Assembly (NCBI GenBank): GCA_020061355.1
Contig: JAGUYK010000033.1
Location: forward strand, 21,496-85,495
Source of the DNA: Ignavibacteriales bacterium
GTDB lineage: Bacteria; Bacteroidota; Ignavibacteria; Ignavibacteriales; Melioribacteraceae
DNA length: 64,000 nt
Direction of reading: 5' to 3'
The first letter of the stretch is position 1, and every line of letters begins with the position of its first letter. Shown in pieces: positions 53,014-61,232 of the stretch. The position numbers were made by a program, and so were the translations under genes. The notes beneath the pieces were generated by a model. It ran no database searches and had not been told where the DNA came from. It saw nothing but the letters and a program-made list of their open reading frames with translations.

Positions 53014-54453
53014 ATCCAGAAGATCACCAAAAATATTTTCTCCCTTTCAGTAGGACAGGGACTCTCGCTTGCACTTAACTTTGCTGCGTTTATCCTTGCT
53101 GCAAGGTATATGTCCGTGCATGATTTCGGCAGATTCGGTTACCTTGTTGCAATTGTAGGTATCCTTTCTAAAGTAATTGATTTCGGTTTGGGCCCTATTG
53201 TATTCCGTGAATCATCAAAAGAAGAAGATAGTAATAGACTTTTAAATAGTGCAATTTCAATAAGACTTATACTTTTTCTATCTGTTCTGTTTATTTATAA
53301 TCTCGTTATTTATTTTCTTGGATTCTCATCATCAGAATTTATTCTATCGAATATTCTTTTTTTAAGTATAATTCTTTCAACACGAATGGCAAACTTCAGG
53401 GAATTGCTGGCTACGCCGTTTAAAGTTCATCTGAAAATGCATTACCCTATGACACTTACTATTCTTGATAGTTTATTGTTTTTAATACTTGTTGCAATAA
53501 TGCCTCTTGTAAAAGGAGGTATCTATTATTTTGTTTTATCGTATGTATTTTCAACTCTTCCAGGATTTATTTTCCAATTTATTTTTTTAGAGAAGAATTT
53601 CAATTTCAAACCGAAGATAATTTTTTATAAAACCGGGTGGCTTTTGAAAGAAGCTGCTCCGCTTGCGGGGTTTGTTCTATTGACTATTGTCTATCAACAG
53701 TTTGATATTGTTTTGCTTACATCTTTCAAGGACGAGTACTCTGCCGGAATCTATTCTGTTGCAACACGTTTGACAATGCCACTCAATATTATTCCGGGTA
53801 TTGTTGTCACTACTGTTTTTCCTTACTTAGTTAAAAATTTAAGGGACAGATTAAAAACCGATGCTATAAATTCTCTTGTGTACAAATCTTTATTTCTTAT
53901 CTCATTTATATTTGCTATTGTATTCTCATTCAGGTCAGAAACCATTGTTACATTATTATTCGGTTCGAAATTCCGTGCGGCAAGTCTTCCGGCATCAATG
54001 ATATTCTGGTCACTTGTCTTTATGTTCTTCAATTATTTTACATTGGACCTGCTTACTGCACATAGTCGCCAGATATTAAATCTACTTTATTCACTTTTAT
54101 TGGTTATAGCAAATACCATATTAAATGTTTTGCTCATTCCGCAATATTCTTATGCCGGTGTCGGATTTGCCAAAGTGATTGCCGGATTTTTCGGTTTTAT
54201 ATTCTTATTCTGGGTATTGTGCAGGTATGGTTTCAGGTTGCCGTTTATTAACTCCAGATTTGTGTTGTGGACTTTCTCAATTTCCATTGCAGTTTTTTTA
54301 CTCTCCTTTTTACCACTGATAATTTATCTGATCTTATCAGCATTAGTAATTGCCGTATCGCTGAAACTATTCGTTTATTTTGAAAATGATGAGTGGGACC
54401 TGTTCTTTCGATTAATTAATAGGGAAAAATGGAGCCGACACTTCCGCACATAA
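53014..54453 (+). CDS. Polysaccharide flippase (Wzx-like), second copy, probably non-canonical start
   Basis: This is a multi-pass flippase of about 479 residues. The first ATG in frame is at 53110, but that would remove a conserved first membrane segment which is clearly encoded upstream (KITKNIFSLSVGQGLSLALN). Between the in-frame stop at 53002 and 53110 there is no ATG, GTG or TTG. An AAGGAAGA at 53003 precedes ATC codons at 53011 and 53014, so I place the start at the ATC at 53014. If that is wrong, the gene is damaged or there is a base error. Homology with the flippase at 46087 is visible in the middle (QQFDIVLLTSFKDEYSAGIYSVATR). Confidence 0.75.
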   Translation: MQKITKNIFSLSVGQGLSLALNFAAFILAARYMSVHDFGRFGYLVAIVGILSKVIDFGLGPIVFRESSKEEDSNRLLNSAISIRLILFLSVLFIYNLVIYFLGFSSSEFILSNILFLSIILSTRMANFRELLATPFKVHLKMHYPMTLTILDSLLFLILVAIMPLVKGGIYYFVLSYVFSTLPGFIFQFIFLEKNFNFKPKIIFYKTGWLLKEAAPLAGFVLLTIVYQQFDIVLLTSFKDEYSAGIYSVATRLTMPLNIIPGIVVTTVFPYLVKNLRDRLKTDAINSLVYKSLFLISFIFAIVFSFRSETIVTLLFGSKFRAASLPASMIFWSLVFMFFNYFTLDLLTAHSRQILNLLYSLLLVIANTILNVLLIPQYSYAGVGFAKVIAGFFGFIFLFWVLCRYGFRLPFINSRFVLWTFSISIAVFLLSFLPLIIYLILSALVIAVSLKLFVYFENDEWDLFFRLINREKWSRHFRT

Positions 54454-55376
54454 ATGTTTCTGTTATTATTGTAAATTATAATTCGTTTGAGATATTAAGC
54501 GAATGTCTCCGCTCCTTATTTAAATTTTGCATCGGTACATCTAATGAAGTAATTGTAATTGATAATGCTTCTACACAAGGAAATGTAGAATCAGTTATTA
54601 ATAATTATAATAATATAAATCTTGTAAAGAATAAAACTAACCTCGGATTTGCTGCTGCGAATAATATTGGATTAAAATATGCTCACGGCAAATACACATT
54701 ATTTCTTAATAATGATACGGTATTTTTAGATGATTCCATTAAGAAGGTTTTTGATTATTCAGAAAGCTCATCTGAAAATAGATTTGTGGGAATTCAATTA
54801 TTAAATTCAGATGGTTCCAGACAAGAAAGCGTTGTTCAATTTCCTTCTTTATGGAACACAATTACTGAGAATTTTTTTCTCTATAAACTTTTCCCTAAAT
54901 CGATATTATTTAACAAATATTATCAAAACTGCTTTGATTATAATGAACCCGTAGAAGTTGATGTTATTCGCGGAGCGTTTATGTTTTGCCCAACCGAACA
55001 GTTGACCAAACTAGACGGGTTTGATGAACGTTTCTTCTTTTTTTCAGAGGAAACGGATATGTGCAAAAGATTCAAGGATTCCGGAGGAAAAGTAATTTTT
55101 TATCCAGTATCGTCGGTAATACACTATAGTGGTGCAACTGCGGATTTAGACATGTGGTTTAAGTTTAAGAATCAAACGACTGGAAAAATTCAATATTACC
55201 AGAAACATTTTAAGGGAATTATGTTTTTCTTTGCGATTCTCGTACACTATTTAGGACTCTTATTAAGAGGATTTCTATTTGCCATTGGCGGAGTAATCAC
55301 AGCAAATAAGAAATTGATCCTGAAAGGATACTACTTTTTCAGGCAATTGTTTGTTTATCCAAAAAATCAGTTTTGA
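54429..55376 (+). CDS. GT2 glycosyltransferase
   Basis: This 315-residue GT-A enzyme shows VSVIIVNYNSFEILSECL, VIDNASTQGNV, the NNDT motif (LFLNNDTVF) in place of D-x-D, and FFFSEETDMCKRFKDSG. A C-terminal hydrophobic stretch (about 262-290) anchors it to the membrane. The start lies inside the end of the flippase gene (25-base overlap), which suggests coupled translation. It is closely related in layout to the GT2 at 48762. Confidence 0.9.
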   Translation: MEPTLPHINVSVIIVNYNSFEILSECLRSLFKFCIGTSNEVIVIDNASTQGNVESVINNYNNINLVKNKTNLGFAAANNIGLKYAHGKYTLFLNNDTVFLDDSIKKVFDYSESSSENRFVGIQLLNSDGSRQESVVQFPSLWNTITENFFLYKLFPKSILFNKYYQNCFDYNEPVEVDVIRGAFMFCPTEQLTKLDGFDERFFFFSEETDMCKRFKDSGGKVIFYPVSSVIHYSGATADLDMWFKFKNQTTGKIQYYQKHFKGIMFFFAILVHYLGLLLRGFLFAIGGVITANKKLILKGYYFFRQLFVYPKNQF

Positions 55377-55439
55377 AATTATTGTTGAATGAAAAAAACT
55401 ATAATTAACCTAAATCAGATGATTCAATTTGTTTTGTAT

Positions 55440-55470
55440 CCACCTCCCCTTCGGGGAGGGCGGGAGGGGC
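55440..55470 (+). repeat. GC-rich interspersed repeat, REP-like
   Basis: A C- then G-rich block in an AT-rich region contains CCTCCCC-TTC-GGGGAGG (7-bp stem, 55443-55459) followed by GCGGGAGGGGC. Similar elements are dispersed in many Bacteroidota genomes. It ends one base before the GTG start of the next gene, so its AGGGG forms the only ribosome-binding site there. Confidence 0.65.
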
Positions 55471-55471
55471 T

Positions 55472-56665
55472 GTGAAGATTCTTCAGATACTCCCTAAAAT
55501 TCCTTATCCTCCTATAGATGGTCACAAAAAAAGTATGTGGGGAGTAATAAAGTATCTATCCGATCGCGGGCACAATATAGATATTATTGCTTACGGACAG
55601 AAAGATGATCAAAGGAAATATGAAGGTGAAATAAGTAAATATGCCAATCTTTTTGTGGTTGATATTAAAGCTAAGAATAGCTTCGCGGGTGCAATAAGAA
55701 ATTTATTCAGCGCTGTCCCTTATAATTTGAGCAAGTATCAAACAAAAGGACTGGAAAAGTTTGTAACCGAACATTTAGCGGTAAACAAATATGATATTAT
55801 TCATGTTACAAATGCTCATATGGGATGGGTTGTCAATACAATTAGAAAATTATGTGATACTCCGGTAGTCTTACGTGAGGAAAATTTCGAGCTAATTATT
55901 ATGGAAAGGTATTTTAAGAATTGTAAAAATCCGGTAATAAAATATTATGCTTTTCTGCAATACAAAAAATTTTTGAAGTATGAACCTTCTTTATGTGGAA
56001 AATTTGATATTGCTATTATGATGAGTAAAGAGGATGAACATAGATTGTTGGAATTAAATCCTGATGTAAAAACAAAAGTTATTCCGCTTGGTATTGAAAA
56101 AGAACTTTTAGAAATAAAAAGAAGCAGTACCGAAAAATATTCTCTGGCATATATTGGTTCGCTTGAATGGTATCCAAATTATGATGGATTAAAATGGTTT
56201 TTAAAGGATATCTTCCCAATCGTTACAAAAAAGTTTAAAGAAGCAAAACTCTATCTTTATGGCGGAGGGATTCCAAAGAATTTTTACTTTCCCGAATCAG
56301 TAAAAGACAATATAATTGTTAAGGGATTTGTGAGCGATATATGGAATGAAGTCAATAATGGATCACTGGCTGTTGTCCCTTTACGAATAGGAAGCGGAAT
56401 ACGCGTTAAAATTCTTGAGATGCTTGCCTCGGGCATTAATGTTATAACCACCCAATTAGGCAAAGAGGGAATACCGGCTAAAGATGGCGAGGAATTACTG
56501 GTTGCAAATACAAAAGAAGAATTTGCCGGAAAGATTATTGATTTTTTTAATAATAAATTTGACGCGGAAATGATTTCTCTCAAAGGAAAAGAATTAGTGA
56601 AGCAAAATTATATTTGGGAAAATATTGCAGAGAAATTTGAACAAACATATTATGAACTTCTTTAA
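55472..56665 (+). CDS. GT4 glycosyltransferase, GTG start
   Basis: The 397-residue GT-B enzyme begins (GTG) with KILQILPKIPYPPIDGHKKS, the natural N-terminus of this family. The donor half includes LAYIGSLEWYPNYDGLKWFL and VPLRIGSGIRVKILEMLASGINVITTQLG in pieces. Its ribosome-binding site lies in the preceding repeat. Specificity is unknown. Confidence 0.9.
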   Translation: MKILQILPKIPYPPIDGHKKSMWGVIKYLSDRGHNIDIIAYGQKDDQRKYEGEISKYANLFVVDIKAKNSFAGAIRNLFSAVPYNLSKYQTKGLEKFVTEHLAVNKYDIIHVTNAHMGWVVNTIRKLCDTPVVLREENFELIIMERYFKNCKNPVIKYYAFLQYKKFLKYEPSLCGKFDIAIMMSKEDEHRLLELNPDVKTKVIPLGIEKELLEIKRSSTEKYSLAYIGSLEWYPNYDGLKWFLKDIFPIVTKKFKEAKLYLYGGGIPKNFYFPESVKDNIIVKGFVSDIWNEVNNGSLAVVPLRIGSGIRVKILEMLASGINVITTQLGKEGIPAKDGEELLVANTKEEFAGKIIDFFNNKFDAEMISLKGKELVKQNYIWENIAEKFEQTYYELL

Positions 56666-56674
56666 TCGTATAGA

Positions 56675-57838
56675 ATGATACTATTCATGGAAATATTGTT
56701 TTACATAACCGGCTTTCTGATTATTAACTCCTTTTTTCTATATCCGGTTGTTTTATATTTTGCAAGCAGGAAACATACTGGAAGAATTACTGAGTATGGT
56801 TTTGAACCTTCGGTTTCAATTCTGATTGCTGCACATAACGAAGAAAAAGTTATTGAAGAAAGAATTAAAAATATTTCTACACTTAATTATGATTTGAACA
56901 AAATTGAAGTGTTTATCGGTTCGGACTATTCAACCGATAAAACAAATGAAATTCTTTTGGAGCAGGAAAAGAAATATTCCTGGCTTCATATTTTTTTATC
57001 TGAAGAGAGAAGGGGAAAAGCAGGTATTTTAAATGAAATATTTAAAAGAGTTAATAACGAAATTCTGGTTTTCACTGACGCAAATACTCAATTTCATAAA
57101 GACGCATTAAAAAATTTAATTGAAGATTTTGCAGATGAAACAATTGGTGGTGTTTGCGGCAGATTAATACTTGTCGATAGTGAAAAGAGCAAAAGTGAAG
57201 GTGTTGAAGAATCGGAGTACTGGAAATATGAAACGCATATTAAAAAACTTGAAGGTACTTGCGGTCTCCTGCTTGCTGCAAATGGCGGAATTTTTGCTAT
57301 AAGAAAAAAATTATATGAAGCGATACCCATAGATAATGCCGTAACCGATGATTTGTTTGTTTCACTTTCCGTAATTGCCAGGGAGTTTAAATTTACATAT
57401 CGTATCGATGCGTTGGCTTATGAAGATACCGGAAAAGATTTATCGGCCGAGTACCTCCGGAAAGTACGCTTTGGCGCAACAAATTTTCAAACTCTTATTT
57501 ATTTCAAAAAGCTATTATGGGCAGAGAATAAATTTTTGAGTTACAATTTCTTTTCTCATAAAGTGACTCGCTGGTTTTTACCTTTACTTCTGATTTTGTT
57601 GTTATTGATCAGTTATTTTTTATCGGATTTTAATTTCATTGTACATAAAGCATATTATTTCCAAGTAATTATTTACTTGCTTGCCTTATGCGGATATTTA
57701 TTATCAATGATTAAAATACGAATACCGGTTTTTTCAATTCCATATTTTTTTGCGGTTTCAAATATAGCAATGGCAGAGGGCTTTATTAAATTTATTAGAA
57801 AACAGCATAGCGTAATCTGGGCATCTACGGAGAGGTAG
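56675..57838 (+). CDS. Membrane GT2 glycosyltransferase (processive type)
   Basis: The 387 residues consist of an N-terminal membrane helix (about 4-26), a GT2 catalytic domain and two or three C-terminal helices (about 300-370), the layout of cellulose- or hyaluronan-synthase-like enzymes. Motifs are SILIAAHNEEKVIEERI, the D-x-D variant FTDANTQFH, and TDDLFVSLSV. The expected Q-x-x-R-W near the end is replaced by YLRKVRFGATNFQTLIYFKK, so true processivity is uncertain. Confidence 0.87.
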   Translation: MILFMEILFYITGFLIINSFFLYPVVLYFASRKHTGRITEYGFEPSVSILIAAHNEEKVIEERIKNISTLNYDLNKIEVFIGSDYSTDKTNEILLEQEKKYSWLHIFLSEERRGKAGILNEIFKRVNNEILVFTDANTQFHKDALKNLIEDFADETIGGVCGRLILVDSEKSKSEGVEESEYWKYETHIKKLEGTCGLLLAANGGIFAIRKKLYEAIPIDNAVTDDLFVSLSVIAREFKFTYRIDALAYEDTGKDLSAEYLRKVRFGATNFQTLIYFKKLLWAENKFLSYNFFSHKVTRWFLPLLLILLLLISYFLSDFNFIVHKAYYFQVIIYLLALCGYLLSMIKIRIPVFSIPYFFAVSNIAMAEGFIKFIRKQHSVIWASTER

Positions 57839-57842
57839 TTTA

Positions 57843-59039
57843 ATGAAATATGATATCATTGTAATTGGAGCCGGAATAGTCGGACTTTCGGCTGCTCTAA
57901 AAATTCTTGAAAAGAATCCAGCATTAAAACTTTTAATACTTGAGAAAGAAAATCAGGTTGCTAAACATCAGACCGGAAACAACAGCGGAGTAATTCATTC
58001 GGGAATTTATTATAAACCCGGAAGTTTAAAAGCGACGAACTGTTTGAACGGTTATAAAATGCTTCTGGATTTCTGCGATAAAAATAATATTCTTTATGAT
58101 ATATGCGGAAAAATTATTGTTGCTACATCAGATGAAGAAATACCTTATATGAATAACCTTTACGAAAGAGGTAAGCAAAACGGATTAACCGGTTTGAAAA
58201 TACTAAGTAAAGGCAAGATAAAAGAAATTGAACCGCATGTTGATTGTAAATCCGCAATTTATGTCCCGCAGACCGGAATTATTGATTATACGGAAGTGTC
58301 AAACAAATATCTTGAATTAATACTTGGGTACGGGTCTTCAATAAAATTTAATGAGACTGTTTCTGATATAAAGATTAAAACCGATTATTGTGAAGTTATA
58401 ACCGGGAACGCATCGTATCAATCAAACTTTCTTGTAACTTGTGCCGGTCTTCATTCAGATCGTATTGCGAAAATGACTCACCCTCAACTTCAATTAAAAA
58501 TTATCCCTTTCCGCGGTGAGTATTATAAGATAAAGGAAGATAAGAACTACCTTGTAAAAAACTTAATCTATCCGGTTCCCAATCCTGAATTTCCGTTTCT
58601 TGGAGTTCATTTCACAAGGATGATTGGCGGGGAAAGAGAAGCCGGTCCGAATGCTGTTCTCTCTTTTAAAAGGGAAGGATATACAAAGACGTCATTCAGT
58701 CTTAAAGATACATTGGAAACATTTGCTTATCCCGGTTTTCATAAAGTGATGAAGAAAAATTGGAAAGTTGGTATTGGAGAATTCTATCGTTCCTATTATA
58801 AATCTGCTTTTGTAAAAGCTCTTCAAAAATTAGTACCTGAAATTCAAAAAGATGATTTGATAACCGGCGGTGCCGGAATACGTGCGCAGGCATGTAGCAG
58901 AGACGGCGGTTTGCTGGATGATTTTTATATTGTTGAGGATAAAAGAATTTTCCATGTTTGTAATGCACCTTCACCGGCGGCAACCAGTTCTCTCTCCATC
59001 GGTGATTATTTAGCAAATAAGGTGTTATCAAATTTGTAG
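57843..59039 (+). CDS. lhgO: L-2-hydroxyglutarate oxidase-like FAD enzyme
   Basis: This FAD-dependent DAO-family oxidoreductase has 398 residues. The dinucleotide loop is DIIVIGAGIVGLSAA (about 4-18), followed by KHQTGNNSGVIHSGIYYKPGSLKA, the diagnostic LhgO block, and FRGEYYKIKE and GGAGIRAQACSRDGG further on. LhgO oxidises 2-hydroxyglutarate to 2-oxoglutarate at the membrane. Its place between glycosyltransferase genes, 4 bases after one and 15 before the next, is odd. It may simply ride in the operon or act on a glycan precursor. Confidence 0.88.
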   Translation: MKYDIIVIGAGIVGLSAALKILEKNPALKLLILEKENQVAKHQTGNNSGVIHSGIYYKPGSLKATNCLNGYKMLLDFCDKNNILYDICGKIIVATSDEEIPYMNNLYERGKQNGLTGLKILSKGKIKEIEPHVDCKSAIYVPQTGIIDYTEVSNKYLELILGYGSSIKFNETVSDIKIKTDYCEVITGNASYQSNFLVTCAGLHSDRIAKMTHPQLQLKIIPFRGEYYKIKEDKNYLVKNLIYPVPNPEFPFLGVHFTRMIGGEREAGPNAVLSFKREGYTKTSFSLKDTLETFAYPGFHKVMKKNWKVGIGEFYRSYYKSAFVKALQKLVPEIQKDDLITGGAGIRAQACSRDGGLLDDFYIVEDKRIFHVCNAPSPAATSSLSIGDYLANKVLSNL

Positions 59040-59054
59040 TTTTTAGAGGATGTC

Positions 59055-60458
59055 TTGAATAAAAAAATTGAAAAACTTCTGATTCTTGTTACTGACTTTT
59101 TTACTGTCAATCTATCGTGGATAATCTTTTTCTATTTGCGGGTGCAAACGGGATGGTTTGAATTACTTTCACAGCCCGATTTTTTACTTCCGCTTTTTGC
59201 GATATACTTTTACTGGCTCATGATTTTTACTTTTGTCGGCATGTACCGGACATGGTTTGCCCTCTCGCGGTTCGATGAACTCTCAACTCTTTTCAAATCC
59301 TCATTCGTCGGGATTTTCATTATACTTTTCCTGATAATGTGGGATGATTATAGAACCGGTGCTGTTTCATCATTCCGTTTCTACATTTTCCTCTATTGGT
59401 TTATTTTCTTATTTGTTGTGGGCACGGGCAGATTAGTTGTCCGCAGTATCCAGCGTAATTTACTTATAAAAGGAATCGGTAGAAGAAATGCTCTCATTAT
59501 TGGATTTAATGATAAAGCAAATCAGATTCACAACACAATCCATAATCACCGCGCACTGGGTCTGGATGTTATTGCATATATTGCAGTCCGTGAAGAAAAT
59601 TTGGGAAAGGAATACAACGGAATACTTGTAATCGACACCGTTAAAAATCTTGAACGAATTATTGATCAATATAACATCAAGAATATAATTATTTCAATCG
59701 ACAGAAATAATGAAGATACTATGCTTGAAATCATTTCAACATGCGAAGGGAAAAATGTTTCAATAAAAATTGTTCCGGATCTATACGATATAATAAGCGG
59801 ACAAGCCCGTACCTCACAAATTTATGGAGTGCCGCTTATTGATATTATGCCGGAATTGATGCCCGAATGGGAAAAAAAATTAAAGCGCTTGATGGACATT
59901 GTCTTATCACTGGCGCTGATTATAATTACTTTTCCAATTACATTTTTATCGGCTCTGGCAATCAGACTTGAGAGCAAAGGTCCCATTTTTTACAGGCAGG
60001 AAAGAATGGGTATGAACGGAAAAATTTTCCGCATTGTTAAGTTCAGAACTATGATTAAAGATGCCGAAAAATATACCGGACCCGTCTGGTCTGCTAAAGA
60101 TGATCCAAGAATTACAAAAGTTGGAAGACTAATCCGCAAAATGAGAGTTGACGAAATCCCTCAAGTCTTTAATGTTCTTAAAGGCGACATGAGTTTTGTA
60201 GGTCCACGACCTGAACGCCCGTTTTTTGTAGAAAAATTATCTCAGGAAATTCCTTTATACAAAAGGAGATTGAAAGTTCGTCCGGGCATAACCGGATGGG
60301 CTCAGGTCAAACATAAATATGATGAAACTGTAGAAGACGTAAAAGTTAAGTTGCGTTATGATCTGTTTTATATTGAAAATATAAGTCTAAGGATGGATTT
60401 TAAAATTATTTTTAGAACTATTTTTGTAGTCCTTTTTGGTAAAGGGCATTACGATTAA
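59055..60458 (+). CDS. Polyprenyl-phosphate sugar-phosphate transferase (WbaP/WcaJ type), initiating enzyme
   Basis: The long-form initiating phosphoglycosyl transferase has 467 residues. Four N-terminal membrane helices (about 10-135), a Rossmann-like middle (RNALIIGFNDKANQIHN) and a C-terminal catalytic domain (about 275-467) are present. Catalytic motifs in order are KFRTMIKDAE, DEIPQVFN, SFVGPRPERP and RPGITGWAQV. The start is TTG, with AGAGGA 5 bases upstream. It loads the first sugar on undecaprenyl phosphate and is the obvious initiator of this locus. Confidence 0.95.
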   Translation: MNKKIEKLLILVTDFFTVNLSWIIFFYLRVQTGWFELLSQPDFLLPLFAIYFYWLMIFTFVGMYRTWFALSRFDELSTLFKSSFVGIFIILFLIMWDDYRTGAVSSFRFYIFLYWFIFLFVVGTGRLVVRSIQRNLLIKGIGRRNALIIGFNDKANQIHNTIHNHRALGLDVIAYIAVREENLGKEYNGILVIDTVKNLERIIDQYNIKNIIISIDRNNEDTMLEIISTCEGKNVSIKIVPDLYDIISGQARTSQIYGVPLIDIMPELMPEWEKKLKRLMDIVLSLALIIITFPITFLSALAIRLESKGPIFYRQERMGMNGKIFRIVKFRTMIKDAEKYTGPVWSAKDDPRITKVGRLIRKMRVDEIPQVFNVLKGDMSFVGPRPERPFFVEKLSQEIPLYKRRLKVRPGITGWAQVKHKYDETVEDVKVKLRYDLFYIENISLRMDFKIIFRTIFVVLFGKGHYD

Positions 60459-60515
60459 CTTATTTGCATGATCATGATTTTGATTATGTTCATGATCAAG
60501 AGAAAGAAACTGAAT

Positions 60516-61232
60516 ATGAAGACAATTGTTATTATTCCGACCTACAATGAACTGAATAATATTCAGAGACTGGTACCTGAGCTGCTTGAACTTTATCCTC
60601 TGTTGCATATTCTTGTTGTAGATGATAATTCACCTGACGGAACAGCTGACCTTGTCGATCAATTATCACAAAAAGATGAGCGAGTTAAACTGATTAAGAG
60701 ATCAGGAAAAATGGGACTTGGTACTGCTTATGTGGCGGGTTTCAAATATGCTCTCGAAAATAATTATGACGCAGTTATACAGATGGATGCTGATTTCTCA
60801 CATGATCCGAAGGAAATAAAAAATTTTCTCGAGCTTATTCCAATTTATGATCTAGTTATCGGCAGCAGATATATCTATGGTGTCCGCGTAATTAATTGGC
60901 CGATAAGAAGATTGTTGCTCAGCTACTTTGCAAATTTATATACAAGAATTATTACAGGCCTGCCAGTTAAGGATGGAACAGGGGGCTTTAAATGTATTAG
61001 AAGAGAAGTGCTTCAATCAATTGATCTTGATAGTATTCATTCGAACGGTTATTCATTCCAGATCGAAATTAATTTTATTGCATGGAAAAAGAAATTTAAG
61101 CTGACAGAAATGCCGATAGTATTTGTTGACCGTGTTAAGGGAACTTCGAAGATGTCCAAAAAGATTGTGCGTGAAGCCGTATTTATGGTGTGGAAATTAC
61201 GTATTCAAAGTTTATTAGGAACGTTTAACTAA
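60516..61232 (+). CDS. Polyprenol monophosphomannose synthase-like GT2 (DPM1 family)
   Basis: This GT-A enzyme of 238 residues charges a polyprenyl phosphate with one sugar. Motifs are IIPTYNELNNI, VDDNSPDGTADLV, MGLGTAYVAGFKYAL, the metal site QMDADFSHDP and DGTGGFKCIRR. It has no C-terminal membrane domain, like the soluble DPM1 class. I reject an upstream ATG at 60468, since the added residues are only a hydrophobic run of M and I. The stop overlaps the next ATG. Confidence 0.9.
   Translation: MKTIVIIPTYNELNNIQRLVPELLELYPLLHILVVDDNSPDGTADLVDQLSQKDERVKLIKRSGKMGLGTAYVAGFKYALENNYDAVIQMDADFSHDPKEIKNFLELIPIYDLVIGSRYIYGVRVINWPIRRLLLSYFANLYTRIITGLPVKDGTGGFKCIRREVLQSIDLDSIHSNGYSFQIEINFIAWKKKFKLTEMPIVFVDRVKGTSKMSKKIVREAVFMVWKLRIQSLLGTFN

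Noticed and set aside
55389-55475. 28-codon ORF running through the GC-rich repeat as a real gene
   Set aside because: Half of it is repeat sequence, there is no ribosome-binding site, and composition is not protein-like. It is mentioned only as a possible coupling ORF.
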